Source: Cornus controversa (taxonomy: Eukaryota; Streptophyta; Magnoliopsida; Cornales; Cornaceae). From it: a DNA stretch of 64,000 nucleotides. The translations under genes and the position numbers were made by a program. The stretch's first letter is position 1. Every line of letters starts with the position of its first letter. Shown in pieces: positions 61,721-64,000 of this stretch. The notes under the pieces are model-generated. The model was not told the DNA's origin. It ran no database searches and saw nothing but the letters and a program-made list of their open reading frames with translations. The DNA lies in assembly GCA_026545225.1 (NCBI GenBank), contig CM048847.1, positions 3,472,001 through 3,536,000 on the forward strand, written 5' to 3'.

Positions 61721-64000
61721 TATGGCGCTTTGTGCTAGAATTGACCATCTGGATGTTCAGAAAAATAGGGAATGACAACAACGATTTCGAACTTGTTTCG
61801 TTTTACTTGTCCTGATTCGAAAAGTCCAATCCACGTGAAATCGTGCCATACTTAGAATTATACATTGCTTTATGCCAAATTCAACCATCAGGACATCCTA
61901 AATCAAAAATAGTAATTCCTTGCTGCACTCATGAATGATCACAACCGTATGGTGCTCTATGCCAACTTCAACCATCTGGAAAAGTAAAAGAAACAATTTC
62001 CAAGCTATCAAGGATTTTAAACAAGTTTAGTTTGAGTTGTTCTGATTCAAAAACCCATTCCTTGAGAAGTCGTGCCATAATCAGAATCGTAAGTTTCTTT
62101 TTTCCATATTAGACCATCAAAGCATCCAAAAGAAGTGATGAACATGTCAATCCGAACTTCATCACAACCGTATGGTGCTTTGTTCCAAATTCGACCGTTT
62201 CGATATCTAGCGGAAACAATTAGCAAGCTACCAACCATTTTAAAATTGTTTCATTTGAGTTGTTTTGATTAGAAAATCACATTCCCAGAGAAGTCGTACC
62301 ATAATACTAATCGTACGATGCTTTTTTTCTAAATAAAACCATCAAAGCGTCCCAAAGAAACGACGAGCATGTCGATCCGACCTTCATCCATGTTTGTTTG
62401 AGTTGATCTGAGTCGAAAAGAACAATTGCTTGTAATAATCAGGCATGACGACAACCGTATGGCGCTTTGTGCGAGAATTGACCATCTGGATGTTCAAAAA
62501 AATAGAGAATGACAACAACGGTTTCGAACTTATTTCGTTTTACTTGTCCTGATTCGAAAAGTCCAATCCACGTGAAATCGTGCCATACTTAGAATTATAC
62601 ATTGCTTTATGCCAAATTCAACCATCAGGACATCCTGAATCAAAAATAGTAATTCCTTGCTGCACTCATGAATGATCACAACCGTATGGTGCTCTATGCC
62701 AACTTCAACCATCTGGAAAAGTAAAAGAAACAATTCCCAAGCTATCAAGGATTTTAAACAAGTTTAGTTTGAGTTGTTCTGATTCAAAAATCCATTCCTT
62801 GAGAAGTCATGCCATAATCAGAATCGTAAGTTTCTTTTTTCCATATTAGACCATCAAAGCATCGAAAAGAAGTGACGAACATGTCAATCCGATCATCATC
62901 ACAACCGTATGGTGCTTCGTTCCAAGTTCGACCGTTTGGACATCTAAAGGAAACAATTAGCAAGCTACCGACCATTTTAAACTTGTTTCATTTGAGTTGT
63001 TTTGATTCAAAAACCGCATTCCAAGAGAAGTCGTGCCATAATACTAATCGTACGCTATTTTTTTCTAAATGAAACCATCAAAGCGTCCCAAAGAAACGAC
63101 GAGCATGTCGATCCGATCTTCATCCATGTTTGTTTGAGTTGTTCTGAGTCGAAAAGAACAATTGCTTGTAATAATCAGGCATGACGACAACCGTATGGCG
63201 CTTTGTGCTAGAATTGACCATCTGGATGTTCAGAAAAATAGAGAATGACAACAACGGTTTCGAACTTGTTTAGTTTTACTTGTCCTGATTCGAAAAGTCC
63301 AATCCACGTGAAATCGTGCCATACTTAGAATTATACATTGCTTTATGCCAAATTCAACCATCAGGACATCCTGAATCAAAAATAGTAATTCCTTGCTGCA
63401 CTCATGAATGATCACAACCGTATGGTGCTCTATGCCAACTTCAACCATCTGGAAAAGTAAAAGAAACAATTCCCAAGCTATCAAGGATTTTAAACAAGTT
63501 TAGTTTGAGTTGTTCTGATTCAAAAACCCATTCCTTGAGAAGTCGTGCCATAATCAGAATCGTAAGTTTCTTTTTTCCATATTAGACCATCAAAGCATCC
63601 AAAAGAAGTGATGAACATGTCAATCCGATCTTCATCACAACCGTATGGTGCTTCGTTCCAAGTTCGACCGTTTGGACATCTAAAGGAAACAATTAGCAAG
63701 CTACCGACCATTTTAAACTTGTTTCATTTGAGTTGTTTTGATTCGAAAACCGCATTCCAAGAGAAGTCGTGCCATAATACTAATCGTACGCTGCTTTTTT
63801 CTAAATGAAACCATCAAAGCGTCCCAAAGAAACGACGAGCATGTCGATCCGATCTTCATCCATGTTTGTTTGAGTTGTTCTGAGTCGAAAAGAACAATTG
63901 CTTGTAATAATCAGGCATGACGACAACTGGATGGCGCTTTGTGCTAGAATTGACCATCTGGATGTTCAGAAAAATAGAGAATGACAACAACGGTTTTGAA

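Larger units (their letters stand above)
34249..64000 (-). repeat. 736-bp satellite array, - orientation, about 40 units, runs off the window
   Basis: Continuous head-to-tail units with period 736-737. The unit marker (reverse of ATGGTCGGTAGC) ends at 34996, 36469, 37205, 38678 and so on to 63711. A divergent unit type, reading SARY.NGRIWNKAPYG and followed by TTAGAAAATCACATTCCC, occurs near 35541, 37750, 39959, 41432, 47321, 51003, 53212, 56893, 59838 and 62047. Its spacing of 3, 3, 2, 8, 5, 3, 5, 4 and 3 units reveals higher-order blocks. The recurrent 60-84 codon frames on both strands are periodic by-products. No retroelement interrupts these 29.8 kb. Confidence 0.98.

Noticed and set aside
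34805-63920. Dozens of recurring 60-84 codon frames on both strands of the satellite
   Set aside because: They recur only because the DNA unit does, overlap on both strands, and the 736-bp period is not a multiple of three. No codon-level constraint or start context supports genes.
34249-64000. CRISPR-like array
   Set aside because: Units are long, contiguous, without spacers, and the context is plant satellite DNA.
34249-64000. Centromere identity of the array
   Set aside because: No clear CENP-B-box-like motif was seen and the nested elements look Tekay rather than CRM; the sequence alone cannot decide between centromeric, pericentromeric and other heterochromatin.

Overview
The window looks like repeat-dense heterochromatin from a flowering plant nuclear genome. 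I see no host gene, rRNA or tRNA gene. Two things fill it: a satellite with a 736-737 bp unit, and long-LTR Ty3/gypsy retroelements of the chromovirus Tekay/Del type. The LTR ends are TGT...ACA, the primer-binding sites match plant initiator tRNA-Met, and one element has an RT-RNase H-integrase-chromodomain reading frame. The species cannot be told from this sequence.

Layout. 1-1641: right part of an LTR (E, + strand). 1642-4540: about 3.9 satellite units, called + here. 4541-12262: element B (+), a large non-autonomous element with very long LTRs, a 2.7 kb non-coding interior and an incomplete 5' LTR. 12263-13264: about 1.4 satellite units in the opposite orientation. 13265-15360: LTR piece C (- strand). 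15361-34248: element D (- strand), same family as B, split by element A (+, 21044-30645), which has a perfect 5-bp target duplication and LTRs about 0.3% apart. 34249-64000: about 40 satellite units in - orientation.

History. C lies in the - array, D in C, and A in D. The array phase resumes after the 21 kb compound insertion. B separates + satellite from - satellite, so an inversion or ectopic joining is likely at its incomplete left LTR. The large array shows 3-, 4- and 5-unit higher-order blocks and a segment copied about 20.6 kb away, as expected from recent unequal exchange or amplification.

How the parts may work together. B and D have no gag or pol but share PBS, LTR ends and several non-coding blocks with A, so an A-like autonomous element may have moved them in trans. 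The most interesting signals are in those non-coding interiors: a repeated PBS region with hairpins, a short block whose hairpin and palindrome change in a compensatory way among A, B and D, and a 30-31 bp tandem array of small hairpins. These look like candidate RNA packaging, dimerisation or priming signals. All of this was read by eye; no alignment or database search was run.
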